From: a virus
Virus record (IMG/VR): IMGVR_UViG_3300022187_000132
Span: 1 to 31,253 of that record
Reading direction: 5' to 3' (one strand)
Length of the DNA stretch: 31,253 bases
Part shown: positions 14,573-22,775 of the stretch, piece after piece
Layout of the letters: each line of letters starts with the position of its first letter
Numbering within the stretch: position 1 is the first letter of the stretch
Program-made: the position numbers and the translations under genes
The notes under the pieces: model-generated
Database searches by the model: none
The model's input: the letters and a program-made list of their open reading frames with translations, nothing else
What the model was told of the DNA's origin: nothing

Positions 14573-15547
14573 TTAAAGATTATAATCTCGAATATCGTAG
14601 CCAGCGTTAATTAATCTTTGTTTAATTATCTTTACAGTATCTTCATCACCAATAGATCTATATTGATTAATTAATGCTTTTGCTTCTACAATATCTGAAG
14701 GTAGGGTTTTTGTGTATGTGTATCCAGAGCTTGGTAGGAATCTATTTTTAAAAAAGTTATCAAATGCAAACTGTTCTATAGTTATACTTTTTTGTTGTGT
14801 TTCTGGTAGATTTTTATATGCCTCTTGAACTGCAGGTTCAATTTTAGTATCCCCTGTTAATTCATCTTTGTATATACCATTAAATTCTGCTAGTGCTCTA
14901 GTTCTTAAAGACATTTGATCTTCTCTACCTAAACTAGTATACGTTCTATCTACACCTTCTTCAACTCCAAATATGTCTTCAAAGCTAGGAAGTTTAGTTG
15001 TAGTAGTATCTTCAGTAGGTGCAGCAGCTGCAGGCATTTCACCTTCTACTTTAGGTGCCTCAGCCATCATAGCTTTTTCTTGTGGCATACCTAAACCTAA
15101 TTGATTCTTAAGAGTGTTAGAACCAAAACCATTCTTAGTCATATTATTCATAATAAAGTTTTGTTGGTCTTCCATAGTCTTAAATCTTTTTTCTGCTCTT
15201 TCACCATAGGTACCTGCTTGTGTAGCTTCTAAGTATGCTTTTAATTTAGCTTCATTAAAACTATCACCTTCTGATAATACAGAAACAACTTCATCATAAT
15301 CAGTAAAGTTATTTTGATCCATATAGTTTGCTATATCAGCACCATATCTTGCTTTTACTTTATTATATGTATCTTGTCTTTTTGTTTCATTCTTTTGAAA
15401 TTCTGGTAAAGTATTTGTATAAAAATTACTACCAGCTTGTTTTACAATATCTTCTTTTAATCTGTCATTAGCTTCTGTGTTTGCTATCTTTGCACTTAAA
15501 TATCCAGTAGCAACACCTCTTGCCATTCTTCCAAAATCTATAGCCAT
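14573..15547 (-). CDS. Virion-associated protein, probable internal protein (324 aa)
   Basis: The N-terminal part (1-115) is helical and polar, beginning AIDFGRMARGVATGYLSAKI. A low-complexity Ala/Pro/Thr linker occupies about 160-185 (GEMPAAAAPTEDTTTTK), after which the C-terminal part (190-324) is again helical with many charged residues. No enzyme motif is present. It is coupled to the upstream gene by a one-base overlap (TAATG) and precedes the 1173-aa protein, so a core or ejection role is probable. I do not recognise a named family. Confidence 0.6.
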   Translation of the reverse strand: MAIDFGRMARGVATGYLSAKIANTEANDRLKEDIVKQAGSNFYTNTLPEFQKNETKRQDTYNKVKARYGADIANYMDQNNFTDYDEVVSVLSEGDSFNEAKLKAYLEATQAGTYGERAEKRFKTMEDQQNFIMNNMTKNGFGSNTLKNQLGLGMPQEKAMMAEAPKVEGEMPAAAAPTEDTTTTKLPSFEDIFGVEEGVDRTYTSLGREDQMSLRTRALAEFNGIYKDELTGDTKIEPAVQEAYKNLPETQQKSITIEQFAFDNFFKNRFLPSSGYTYTKTLPSDIVEAKALINQYRSIGDEDTVKIIKQRLINAGYDIRDYNL

Positions 15548-16062
15548 TACTCAATCTCCTCTGCTTGTTCTGGTTGTGCCATTAAACCTGTCATTTTAGG
15601 TTCAGCTGTAATATCTTTAGCAATACCTTTAGCTATTGTTTCAAATTGTTTTCTATTTTCTTTAATTTGTATAATAGATTGTAAAGATTTTTTATTAGTT
15701 AAATCTTGCATAGACATTCTAATTTTTTTAACACCACCATGGATTCCTACAGCAGCAATCATTTTCATTACAGGTTCAGTAATAATAAATGCTACATCGG
15801 GTGTCCATTTACCTTCTGCAAATCCTGTAAAAATAATAATACGACCAATAGCTTCTACAGGTATACCTGCATCAAGCATAGCAATAACTTGTTCTGCAAA
15901 TTGTGGTTGAGTTAGTTTATCCCAAACATAATCAGCAGCCTCTGATGTATCTGTATATTGTGGTGGATGTTCCCATGGGTAATTCCCTGGTTTATCAGTT
16001 AGCCCTTGGCCAGGTACTGGGGCATCAAAAGGATTGTTATCTGCTTCTTTAAATTGATCCAT
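15547..16062 (-). CDS. Conserved marine-phage structural-region protein (171 aa)
   Basis: Begins with a Pro-rich segment (NPFDAPVPGQGLTDKPGNYP, then WEHPPQY), followed by a helical body with VEAIGRIIIFTGFAEGKWTP and a charged C-terminus. I recognise the PGQGLTDKPGNYPWEHPP start and the GFxxGKWTPD box from proteins in marine phages of several morphologies. The exact function is not known; the gene sits among internal virion proteins here. A Shine-Dalgarno AGGAG precedes ATG 16062. Confidence 0.7.
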   Translation of the reverse strand: MDQFKEADNNPFDAPVPGQGLTDKPGNYPWEHPPQYTDTSEAADYVWDKLTQPQFAEQVIAMLDAGIPVEAIGRIIIFTGFAEGKWTPDVAFIITEPVMKMIAAVGIHGGVKKIRMSMQDLTNKKSLQSIIQIKENRKQFETIAKGIAKDITAEPKMTGLMAQPEQAEEIE

Positions 16063-16069
16063 GATTCTC

Positions 16070-16417
16070 CTATGTAAATAAATTTCTGTTTCTTAAACCT
16101 TTAGTAAGTCTGTATTCCCATTCTGCATTTAATGTTTCTGCATCTACAGTTTTCATTCTAACATCTGGGGCTTGAGCAGCACCTGCTTTATATGAAGTCA
16201 TTCTTCCACCATAGCTTGGCATACTTACTGAAGTATCTATGGGTGACCATGGTTGTTCAGATGCACCTGGTAATTTAGTAAATAAACCACCTACTTTTTC
16301 TCCAATACCTTTACCTATAGCTGCACCTGTAGGCCCACCTATAGCACCACCAATGGCTCCACCAACCCATCCAGCAGCTTTTGATACAGCACCTTTAAAT
16401 ATATTTCCAATACTCAT
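16070..16417 (-). CDS. Small glycine-rich membrane-active virion protein candidate (115 aa)
   Basis: The N-terminal 50 residues hold a Gly/Ala-rich stretch (GAIGGAIGGPTGAAIGKGIG) typical of membrane-inserting or flexible helices, flanked by KAAGW and EKVGG. The C-terminal half is polar with an arginine-rich end. A strong AGGAGG ribosome site precedes ATG 16417. Neighbours are internal virion proteins, so a small pore- or channel-forming ejection protein is possible; this is inference. Confidence 0.6.
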   Translation of the reverse strand: MSIGNIFKGAVSKAAGWVGGAIGGAIGGPTGAAIGKGIGEKVGGLFTKLPGASEQPWSPIDTSVSMPSYGGRMTSYKAGAAQAPDVRMKTVDAETLNAEWEYRLTKGLRNRNLFT

Positions 16418-16425
16418 TTATCCTC

Positions 16426-17805
16426 CTATGGACTAGTTAATAGATCAAATCCAAACTTACCGATCATTTGATACATTGCATCTTTAGATGATTGATCTTG
16501 TAAGTCTATAGCAGTAGATCTTTCTAAAGCAGCCATAGCTAAATTATGATTTCTATTAGCTTCATTTTCAGATGCAGTATTTACCCATGATGCTTCATCT
16601 CTCCATTGTTGCCATGCAGCAGATAAAGCCCAGTTAGATAAGTTTAATAAGTTCTGAGCATTCGCTTGGTTAGCAGCATTCGTAGCAGCAGTGTTTGCTG
16701 TATTGATTGCTCTTCTCCAAACTACATTTGATTGATCTATTTCTCTTTGATTGTTTACATTAAATTGTTGTCTTTGACTTTCTAATGTTGCATTAAACTG
16801 ATTAATAGCAGCTTCTCTAGCAGCATTAGCTTCATCAACAGCAACTTGATTTTGTGCATTAAGTGCAGCTATTTTATTAGCTTCACTAGTTGCATATTGA
16901 TTCATAGCATCAGCTCTAACAGCATTTTGTTCTGCCATTTGTGCTGACATATTGTCATAAAATTGATTAACTTGATTCTGACTTTGTGCATTAAATTGTA
17001 ATGCAGCATTCTGTGCAGCTTGGTCAGATAATAAAAATGTTTGTCTTGCATTTAGATTAGCTAAACTTGTTTGTTGTCTATTAGACAAGTTAGCCATATC
17101 CATTTGTAAATATGATTGTGCATTAACTATATTAGCTTGTTGATTGTTTGCTAAGTTTTGGAATATCATATCCTTATACGTAGCAGCATCTTGAGCAGCA
17201 ATAGGTACAGCTGCATTCATAATACCTTCAGCTAATGCCTCAGCAGCCATAGAACTAGCACTCATGCCTCTTCTATTCATGGCAGCTTCAGTAGCTTTAG
17301 CAGCACCTCTAGCCCATACAGGTAAAGGATTACCCGATTGGATAGCTGTACTTACTTCTTGTTGTAAAGATTGTAGTTGGCCCTTAACTGTAGCATCAGC
17401 AGTAATAGCACCTGTAGCAGCTTGTGCAGGTGCAGTTAAAGTACCTTGTGCAGCAGTAGCTGTAGGAGTAACCCCTGCTACTTGAGCAGCAGTCATTTGT
17501 GCTGCAGCTTGTGCAGTTGGTGCAGTTGTAGTTGTAGCAGTTGGAGCCGTAGCAGCTGTTATAGTTGGAGCTGTAACAGCAGTTGGAGCAGCAGCAGTCA
17601 CAGGTGCTTGAACACCTGGCGTAGCCATTAACTCCCCAGTACCTAACTGTTGTAATTGAGGTGATACAGTTGTGCCTGTAGGAAGCGTTGGCTGTGCTAC
17701 TATATTTTCAATTAAGGTAACAGCTTTTTGACTTCCTGTTTGCTCAGCTTGAGCAGGAGCTATTGCACCTTTTTGTAATTGAGTATCATCTGGTGTAGTT
17801 GCCAT
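16426..17805 (-). CDS. Ala/Gln/Asn-rich internal virion protein (459 aa)
   Basis: Residues 1-140 are low-complexity Ala/Thr/Pro/Val (repeats such as TAAAPTAVTAPTITAATAPT). A conserved-looking patch WARGAAKATEAAMNRRGMSA at 163-182, followed by SSMAAEALAEGIM, leads into about 200 residues of uninterrupted polar helix full of Gln, Asn and Ala. A Trp-rich C-terminus follows (NWALSAAWQQWRDEASW). The MNRRGxxASSMA patch is one I know from cyanophage virion proteins in the same place. A long alpha-helical body fits a core or ejection protein. The start lies just after the small basic gene, whose 3' end holds the AAGGA ribosome site. Confidence 0.7.
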   Translation of the reverse strand: MATTPDDTQLQKGAIAPAQAEQTGSQKAVTLIENIVAQPTLPTGTTVSPQLQQLGTGELMATPGVQAPVTAAAPTAVTAPTITAATAPTATTTTAPTAQAAAQMTAAQVAGVTPTATAAQGTLTAPAQAATGAITADATVKGQLQSLQQEVSTAIQSGNPLPVWARGAAKATEAAMNRRGMSASSMAAEALAEGIMNAAVPIAAQDAATYKDMIFQNLANNQQANIVNAQSYLQMDMANLSNRQQTSLANLNARQTFLLSDQAAQNAALQFNAQSQNQVNQFYDNMSAQMAEQNAVRADAMNQYATSEANKIAALNAQNQVAVDEANAAREAAINQFNATLESQRQQFNVNNQREIDQSNVVWRRAINTANTAATNAANQANAQNLLNLSNWALSAAWQQWRDEASWVNTASENEANRNHNLAMAALERSTAIDLQDQSSKDAMYQMIGKFGFDLLTSP

Positions 17806-17807
17806 AA

Positions 17808-17936
17808 TTATCTTCCTTGTCTATTATATTTTTTATAACTTCTTTTTTGTGATTTATTTAATTTTTTCTTATGAACCCCTGGTCTTTTTCTAGGTTTTGG
17901 TCTTGGTACAAAGTGTAAAAAATTTACTTTTGCCAT
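17808..17936 (-). CDS. 42-aa highly basic protein (RPGVHKKK type)
   Basis: A short gene in the gap upstream of the 459-aa protein. It reads MAKVNFLHFVPRPKPRKRPG, then VHKKKLNKSQKRSYKKYNRQ, GR; 18 of 42 residues are Lys or Arg. I recognise the PRPKPRKRPGVHKKK core as recurring in cyanophage podovirus genomes near internal virion genes. The charge suggests DNA or RNA binding. The stop at 17808 is two bases before the next start, and no good ribosome site precedes ATG 17936. Confidence 0.7.
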   Translation of the reverse strand: MAKVNFLHFVPRPKPRKRPGVHKKKLNKSQKRSYKKYNRQGR

Positions 17937-17959
17937 ATAAAATTAAAGTATCAACTTTG

Positions 17960-18538
17960 TTATTTAAACTGTTTTCCAGTTACCCAAGCAACCAAAGAAT
18001 TTCTTTCTCCTTTTGTTACAGGTTTTACCTCATGCAACATATAAGATGGAAATAAAACTAATGTTCCTTGTTCTTTTTTCATTTCTGTACCTTTTTCATC
18101 TTCATATAAGATTAATTCTCCACCCTCATATTCTTTAGAATTAGTAAGTTGAATTGATAATGATAATTTTCTTATTACCATATTTAATGCTCTATCAATG
18201 TGTTTTTCATATTTATCAGATGGTGCTTTATAGTTTGTAAATTGTAATCCCTCATTTAAACCATGAAGATCAAATTGAAAAAATCTATCATTAAGATTTA
18301 AAACTATATCTGTAATTCTTCTATACACCCAATCTAAATTATCATTAGGATTTAACCAAGTTATTTGACTTAATCTAGCATCTGTTTTACCTTTAGTTTT
18401 TCCTTTAATTAAACCTTTATCTTTTCCAATTTTAATTATTTTTTTACATTCTTCAGGAGTAAATGCTTTTTCCCAATAAGCATAGGTACAAACTTTATCT
18501 AACTTAAAAGACCAAGATGGATTATTAAATTTTTTCAC
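17960..18538 (-). CDS. 2-oxoglutarate/Fe(II) dioxygenase (prolyl-hydroxylase-like)
   Basis: A 192-aa double-stranded-beta-helix oxygenase. The iron-binding triad is visible as H113-x-D115 (KYEKHIDRA) and H169 (LHEVKPV), with R179 (GERNSLVAWV) placed to bind 2-oxoglutarate; EYEGGELILYEDE at 136-148 is the usual strand between them. Such enzymes hydroxylate protein side chains, nucleic acids or small molecules with O2 and 2-oxoglutarate. Phage and cyanophage copies are common but their substrates are mostly unknown. Here it lies within the adhesin/fibre cassette, so a fibre or host-surface substrate is a possible inference. The start is GTG 18538 with no clear ribosome site. Confidence 0.88.
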   Translation of the reverse strand: MKKFNNPSWSFKLDKVCTYAYWEKAFTPEECKKIIKIGKDKGLIKGKTKGKTDARLSQITWLNPNDNLDWVYRRITDIVLNLNDRFFQFDLHGLNEGLQFTNYKAPSDKYEKHIDRALNMVIRKLSLSIQLTNSKEYEGGELILYEDEKGTEMKKEQGTLVLFPSYMLHEVKPVTKGERNSLVAWVTGKQFK

Positions 18539-18553
18539 ACCACTAATTTAATT

Positions 18554-18931
18554 TTATTCTATTAAATCCCAAGATTGATTAGTTTCATTCCAATTATATC
18601 TTTGACCATCTGTAGGATAAGCAACTGGTGCTTCCCAAAGACAAGTTGTTTCATTTAATATCCAACTATTATAAGTTTTTGGTGGAATAAAAGCATCTCT
18701 AGTTTGGTCATAAGTATAACCAATTCCAGCATAATTTTTTCTAAATGGTGTACCATCTAATTTATGAATACCACCATGTGTATTATAAGATGTTTGTTTC
18801 CAAACTGCTCTATCTTTATATAGGTTTTGTAAAAATTCAACACCAGCTTGTTCGGTTGTTGCAATATCATTTGATACTACTTCAACTCTTTGAATTATAT
18901 TTCCTACTCCTAATTTTGCAAAATGTGCCAT
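18554..18931 (-). CDS. Conserved fibre-region protein (125 aa)
   Basis: The N-terminus MAHFAKLGVGNIIQRVEVVS and the later boxes FRKNYAGIGYTYDQTRDAFI and YNSWILNETTCLWEAPVAYP are characteristic of a protein I recognise from many marine cyanophages and pelagiphages. Its function is not established; in those genomes it sits near tail fibres. It is aromatic and beta-rich, with a C-terminal Trp-rich segment (RYNWNETNQSWDLIE). It could be a fibre tip, chaperone or substrate of the neighbouring oxygenase. Confidence 0.75.
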   Translation of the reverse strand: MAHFAKLGVGNIIQRVEVVSNDIATTEQAGVEFLQNLYKDRAVWKQTSYNTHGGIHKLDGTPFRKNYAGIGYTYDQTRDAFIPPKTYNSWILNETTCLWEAPVAYPTDGQRYNWNETNQSWDLIE

Positions 18932-18934
18932 AAA

Positions 18935-20239
18935 TTATCCTGTATAAGTTCCACTTCCTGTAAATGTTAATATTGTATCTGAACCAGATGTTCCTACTGT
19001 TGGACTTCCTGTTGTAGTACCAGAATAACTTGCAGTTGGCATTCTCAAAATTACAACTCCACTTCCTCCATCTCCACCAGTACCAGGAGAGCTTGATTGA
19101 CCTCCACCACCACCACCACCTGTATTAGCAGTTCCGTTTCCTGGTAAAACACCTCCTGTAGTACCACCATCTCCTCCACCACCATCTCCTCCTGGAGGTT
19201 GAGTTGGACTTTCTATATTTCCACCTCCTCCACCACCTCTTGTAACAGCAGAACCTGTTATTGAAGATGATAAACCATCTCCACCATATGCTTGTCCATC
19301 TGTATTGCCAGCTTCTCCAGCACCACCACCACCTCCAGCTTCTAAAGCTGGAGAATTTCCATTTCCTCCAGCATAACCTTGATTAGCAGTTCCAGGCTGA
19401 CCTCCACCAGTAGTAGTAGCACTACCACCTCCACCAGAACCACCTGAATCTCCACTAGTAATAGGGCCATTTCCATTACCACCACCTCCACCACCATTTG
19501 ATGTGATTGTAGTAATATCTGAACCAGAAAGTGAAGAATCTGTACCAGCAACACCATTAGCTGGACTTCCTGTTGCACCAGCACCACCAGCACCTACTGT
19601 AATTGTATAAACTGTACCACCATTAAAAGTTAAAGAACTTTCTGAAGAACCTCCACCACCAGATGTTTCTGTAGAGTAAGAATTTCTATATCCTCCAGCA
19701 CCGCCTCCGCCTCCTCTATCAAATCCTCCACCACCTCCTCCAGCGATAACTAAAAAATCTACTGAATAAGTCTGTGGAGTTTCTAAAGTAACATCATCAT
19801 CAACACTTGGAATCCAACCTTGTGTTGCACCAGAATAAACTATTCTTACTGATTGACCATTAACATCATAGACAGGATTAGGAGATGAGTTTCCTTGAAA
19901 ATTTAAACTGTTAGGGTTTATTGTAACATTATTTGTTGCCCAATTTCTTGCATAATCTGAAAATTCTATTGTATCTCCAACACTTGCTGATCCTGGAAGT
20001 GTAACAGTACAAGCATTTGATGTTGTATCAATCCAATAACCATTACCAGCTACCGCTGATAAAGTTGTTCCTGTAACAATACTTGATTGCCATTGAATAC
20101 CACCACCTACAAATTCTGCACCTGAAGCAACTTGTACGGTATCCCCAGATTTACCAATAGTAATAGTACCAGCACTCTCGTTGATAATATTATTACCATC
20201 TTGATCTTGAATTGTATCTACTTTAAGTATACTAGCCAT
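18935..20239 (-). CDS. Polyglycine-rich fibre/tip adhesin (434 aa)
   Basis: The first 40 residues carry the N-terminal module shared with two other proteins here (SILKVDTIQDQDG, IGKSGDTVQV). A beta-rich segment follows (40-160). From VDFLVIAGGGGGGF near residue 160, about 230 residues are Gly-rich blocks separated by Ser/Thr/Asn loops, closed by GGSGVVILRM and a short beta end. This VxFLVIAGGGGGG...GSGVVIxR frame is typical of glycine-rich phage adhesin domains; in T-even gp38-type adhesins such blocks form polyglycine-II helices that present receptor-binding loops. An AGGAG ribosome site precedes ATG 20239. Likely the host-range-determining tip. Confidence 0.8.
   Translation of the reverse strand: MASILKVDTIQDQDGNNIINESAGTITIGKSGDTVQVASGAEFVGGGIQWQSSIVTGTTLSAVAGNGYWIDTTSNACTVTLPGSASVGDTIEFSDYARNWATNNVTINPNSLNFQGNSSPNPVYDVNGQSVRIVYSGATQGWIPSVDDDVTLETPQTYSVDFLVIAGGGGGGFDRGGGGGAGGYRNSYSTETSGGGGSSESSLTFNGGTVYTITVGAGGAGATGSPANGVAGTDSSLSGSDITTITSNGGGGGGNGNGPITSGDSGGSGGGGSATTTGGGQPGTANQGYAGGNGNSPALEAGGGGGAGEAGNTDGQAYGGDGLSSSITGSAVTRGGGGGGNIESPTQPPGGDGGGGDGGTTGGVLPGNGTANTGGGGGGGQSSSPGTGGDGGSGVVILRMPTASYSGTTTGSPTVGTSGSDTILTFTGSGTYTG
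19055..19745 (-). repeat. Low-complexity polyglycine-coding tract
   Basis: Repeated GGN codons (seen on the plus strand as CCACCACC and CCTCCACC runs) encode the polyglycine blocks of the tip protein. Runs of five to eight glycines alternate with six to twenty variable residues. Such tracts recombine easily and so can shuffle loops. This is a coding repeat and not a separate element. Confidence 0.7.
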
Positions 20240-20240
20240 A

Positions 20241-20501
20241 TTATACTCCTATTAATGCTTTTACTTCGGATTCTGTCAATCCTAAGTCTAAAAGTTTTTG
20301 TTTGCCAGATGCTTTTTTATTTATTGCGTCTTGCTTTTCTTGTTCTATTTCAGCTTCAACAGTTGGTATCATAGCTTTAATATCTTCTTTAGAAATAGGT
20401 GTAGTATTTTTATGCCATTCTATTTCGCAAGTATCAATATCATTTCCTCTTACAGTTACGATTGCACTAGGATTTATTTTAAGTATTGCTTCTATAATCA
20501 T
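20241..20501 (-). CDS. XkdW-like fibre-chaperone candidate (86 aa)
   Basis: A small protein with an N-terminal alpha/beta part (AILKINPSAIVTVRGNDIDT, then CEIEWHKNTTPI) and a long charged helix (EDIKAMIPTVEAEIEQEKQD). It ends in a short second helix (LTESEVKALIG). The pattern of a small beta unit with IEW followed by a P-I-S-K-E-D-I-K helix resembles XkdW-like and other fibre-associated proteins of marine phages. It is translationally coupled to the upstream fibre gene (ATGA at 20498-20501) and followed directly by the Gly-rich tip gene, which suits a folding helper. Confidence 0.6.
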   Translation of the reverse strand: MIIEAILKINPSAIVTVRGNDIDTCEIEWHKNTTPISKEDIKAMIPTVEAEIEQEKQDAINKKASGKQKLLDLGLTESEVKALIGV

Positions 20502-21253
20502 GCTTCTATCTCCATAATAGTTAAACTTACATTCCAGTTACCACCATCTGTTGTATTAAAATAAACTGCATTTGCTGTTTCACTTCTAAAATATGGTGTA
20601 TATGTAACTGCACTTGTAGTGTTAGGAGTATCTAAAAAACTGAAACTGTGTGGTAATTGCATTTGACCAGCAGCACTAATTGCATTCATTACATAACCTA
20701 CTTGTGATGTATTACTATCAACATCTGTTACACTCATACCACTATATGAACCAGCACCAATTTTTCTATGCATTCTAACTTTCATTTCTCTATTTTCGCC
20801 TACATAAGCATTTCCACCATTCATAAGAATTAAAATTTTATTACTTGCTGATGATGGTGTTAAAGAAACCTCAAAATCTGAATCTGCTTGTACATAACTA
20901 CCACTACTTGTATTTACATCTCCACCCCAATTAACAGTAGCAACTTGTAAAACTTTACCACCACCAGCTTCTGCAAAAGTATTATCTCCTCTTAAAAAGG
21001 TTGTAGCATCTTTAGTTCCTGTTGCTGATAAATCTGCTAATGCAATATTTCCAGTTAAATTTAATTTAGAATAATCTATAGCTGCTGAAGCATTTACTTT
21101 AGCATTAGTAACTGTTCCATCAGGCAATGTAACTGTACTATTAGAAGTATCTAAAGTTACTCCAGTAGGTACTGTAAATGTATCACCACTATCACCTAAA
21201 GTGACATCAGTTCCTGAACGTGGACTTATTTTATTTACTTTTACTTCTGACAT
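20498..21253 (-). CDS. Tail fibre/adhesin protein with shared N-terminal module (251 aa)
   Basis: Residues 1-60 match the module of the fibre proteins at 23390-23800 and 18935-20239 (SEVKVNKISPRSGTDVTLGD, STVTLPDGTV). A short repeat region with DYSKLNLTGNIALADLS is next, and from about residue 95 a beta-sandwich-like domain begins GGGKVLQVATVNW and runs to the end (NWNVSLTIMEIEA). I have seen this last domain on many marine phage fibres. The module probably docks the protein to the tail; the C-terminal domain would contact the host. Confidence 0.75.
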   Translation of the reverse strand: MSEVKVNKISPRSGTDVTLGDSGDTFTVPTGVTLDTSNSTVTLPDGTVTNAKVNASAAIDYSKLNLTGNIALADLSATGTKDATTFLRGDNTFAEAGGGKVLQVATVNWGGDVNTSSGSYVQADSDFEVSLTPSSASNKILILMNGGNAYVGENREMKVRMHRKIGAGSYSGMSVTDVDSNTSQVGYVMNAISAAGQMQLPHSFSFLDTPNTTSAVTYTPYFRSETANAVYFNTTDGGNWNVSLTIMEIEA

Positions 21254-21255
21254 AA

Positions 21256-21543
21256 TTACGGTTTAGTTGGCCATGTAACATTATTTACATCGTCAACATT
21301 TGTTAAATTGTTAGTAATATCTCTTAAACTTTGTCTATAAATTTCCCAAGATGTTTTATCTGCTATTGGAGAATCTGACATCATAACCCAATCGCATGAT
21401 GCAAGAAGTCTATCTCTTTTACTTCTTAAATCTGCCATAGCTCTATCGAATGCACCTGCATTCCAAGCAGCTTCTTCAGCTTGTCTTTGTGCGATTTCCT
21501 CTGGTGTTAGAGGTACTTGTATTCCATTTACTAATTTGTGCAT
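21256..21543 (-). CDS. Tail-fibre assembly chaperone-like protein (95 aa)
   Basis: It matches the compact phage tail assembly chaperone pattern: an N-terminal EEIAQRQAEEAAW helix, then SKRDRLLASCDWVMMSDSPI and WEIYRQSLRDITNNL, ending in a short VTWPTKP tail. The family helps fibre proteins trimerise and is usually encoded next to them. Here it lies between the three paralogues and the 251-aa fibre. Which of these is its client cannot be decided from sequence. Confidence 0.8.
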   Translation of the reverse strand: MHKLVNGIQVPLTPEEIAQRQAEEAAWNAGAFDRAMADLRSKRDRLLASCDWVMMSDSPIADKTSWEIYRQSLRDITNNLTNVDDVNNVTWPTKP

Positions 21544-21560
21544 AATGTTCTCCTTATAAA

Positions 21561-22160
21561 TTAATTTACTCCGAATAGCAATATTTCTCCACTATCTATG
21601 TTTCCACTAGACATTTGGAATTTGATAGCATCTATTGCTGATGTAGTGTTCCCATACCCAGCAGTATATACATTTTTTGTAGCATTATCATCAGTACAAG
21701 TATTAGAATTGGAAATAAAATGTTTAACATAAGTAGTAGAACTTGGATTAAACAAATGTAAATATCCACTAACATTTTGATCTGCATCTGAACCAACACC
21801 ATCAACTATATTTGCAAAAGCAGTTGATTGAGCTAAATCTTGTCCTGTTGAATAAAGCAAACCAGCAGAACTATCACTTTCATAGTGTACTGCTCTAAAA
21901 AATGTAGTAGTTTTTGTAACATTATAATTAGAACCAGAATCTGTAGAAAAGTTAAATTGAAATTTAGGATTATCTACACTTGGATGTATGTTTACAAAAT
22001 AAAAAACATATTCCTTATATGTACTATCAATACCAGATGTGAACTCTATACTAGCAGATGCACTAGCAGTAGCTTTTGAGATAAATTTTAAATCTGCACC
22101 AAAGCCAGATGCCATTGAGCCATTGTCGAATATTGTTGTGCCGTTAGATATTAAACCCAT
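21561..22160 (-). CDS. Tandem adhesin paralogue 3 (199 aa)
   Basis: Third of three tandem relatives. It shares an N-terminal tag (ISNGTTIFDNGS), the core ASASIEFTSGIDSTYK, GSNYNVTKTTTFF, the block LFNPSSTTYVKHFISNSN and the end GYGNTTSAIDAIKFQMSSGN. The middle (about 90-130) is unlike the other two. It is beta-rich with no membrane segment. The stop of the previous paralogue overlaps its start (TAATG at 22158-22162). Related proteins occur in cyanophage and pelagiphage fibre regions; a receptor-binding or fibre-decorating role is inferred. Confidence 0.7.
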   Translation of the reverse strand: MGLISNGTTIFDNGSMASGFGADLKFISKATASASASIEFTSGIDSTYKEYVFYFVNIHPSVDNPKFQFNFSTDSGSNYNVTKTTTFFRAVHYESDSSAGLLYSTGQDLAQSTAFANIVDGVGSDADQNVSGYLHLFNPSSTTYVKHFISNSNTCTDDNATKNVYTAGYGNTTSAIDAIKFQMSSGNIDSGEILLFGVN

Positions 22161-22774
22161 TATTTTACTCCATACATTTTGATTATGCCATCATCTATGT
22201 TGCCAGATGCATATTTAAAATCAATTGCATTGATGGCACTAGTAGTATTCCCATACCCAGCTACATAAGCATTTACTGTGTAAGCAACAGAACTATTATC
22301 AACAAAATTACTATTTGAAATAAAATGTTTTACAAAAGTGGTATTACTTGGATTAAAAAGAATTAAAGTTCCTGAAAAAGACCTATCAGCTTGATTTGCA
22401 CCTGCAGCACCTCCCATAGTTAAATTTTGGTAGGCAGTTGATTGTGCTAAATCTTGGTTAGTATCATAAGCTAATATATTATCATTATCACCTTCAGTAT
22501 GATAAGCACCAAAATTTGTGCTTGTTTTTGTTACATTGTAATTACTTCCACCATCTGTACTTAAATTAAAAGTAAAATTAGAATTTGTTGATGGGTGTAT
22601 GTTTATTAATTTAAAAACATAAACATCATAAGTAGAATCTATCCCAGATGTAAATTCTATAGATGCACTTGCACTTGCTGTTTGAGTTGAAAGTAATATT
22701 AAACTTCCTGTTGGTACTCCAGCATCTAAAGCACCATTGTCTATTAAAGTTGTTCCACCTGATACTACTGCCAT
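22160..22774 (-). CDS. Tandem adhesin paralogue 2 (204 aa)
   Basis: Middle copy. It has the same order of conserved blocks as its neighbours (SGGTTLIDNGA, SASASIEFTSGIDSTYD, GGSNYNVTKTSTNF, LFNPSNTTFVKHFISNSNF, AGYGNTTSAINAIDFKYASG). Its middle is distinct (EGDNDNILAYDTNQDLAQST, then a Gly/Ala-rich stretch). It is closest by eye to copy 3. It starts just one base from the stop of copy 1. The codons of the shared blocks differ from those of the neighbours, so the duplication is not recent. Confidence 0.7.
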   Translation of the reverse strand: MAVVSGGTTLIDNGALDAGVPTGSLILLSTQTASASASIEFTSGIDSTYDVYVFKLINIHPSTNSNFTFNLSTDGGSNYNVTKTSTNFGAYHTEGDNDNILAYDTNQDLAQSTAYQNLTMGGAAGANQADRSFSGTLILFNPSNTTFVKHFISNSNFVDNSSVAYTVNAYVAGYGNTTSAINAIDFKYASGNIDDGIIKMYGVK

Positions 22775-22775
22775 T

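Noticed and set aside
17446-17631. Ser/Cys-rich plus-strand frame
   Set aside because: Antisense to the Ala/Thr/Pro low-complexity part of the 459-aa virion protein.
19342-19593. Leu/Val-rich frame within the polyglycine tract
   Set aside because: It is the shifted reading of GGN-repeat codons and not a gene.
19055-19745. Possible CRISPR or tandem repeat array
   Set aside because: The repeats are Gly codons of irregular spacing inside one reading frame; no fixed-length repeats and spacers are seen.
20274-20279. Minus-strand TTGACA upstream of the Gly-rich tip gene
   Set aside because: A TATAAT exists 28 bases on, too far, and it overlaps the AGGAG-to-ATG spacer of the tip gene; the 17-base position has no good -10.
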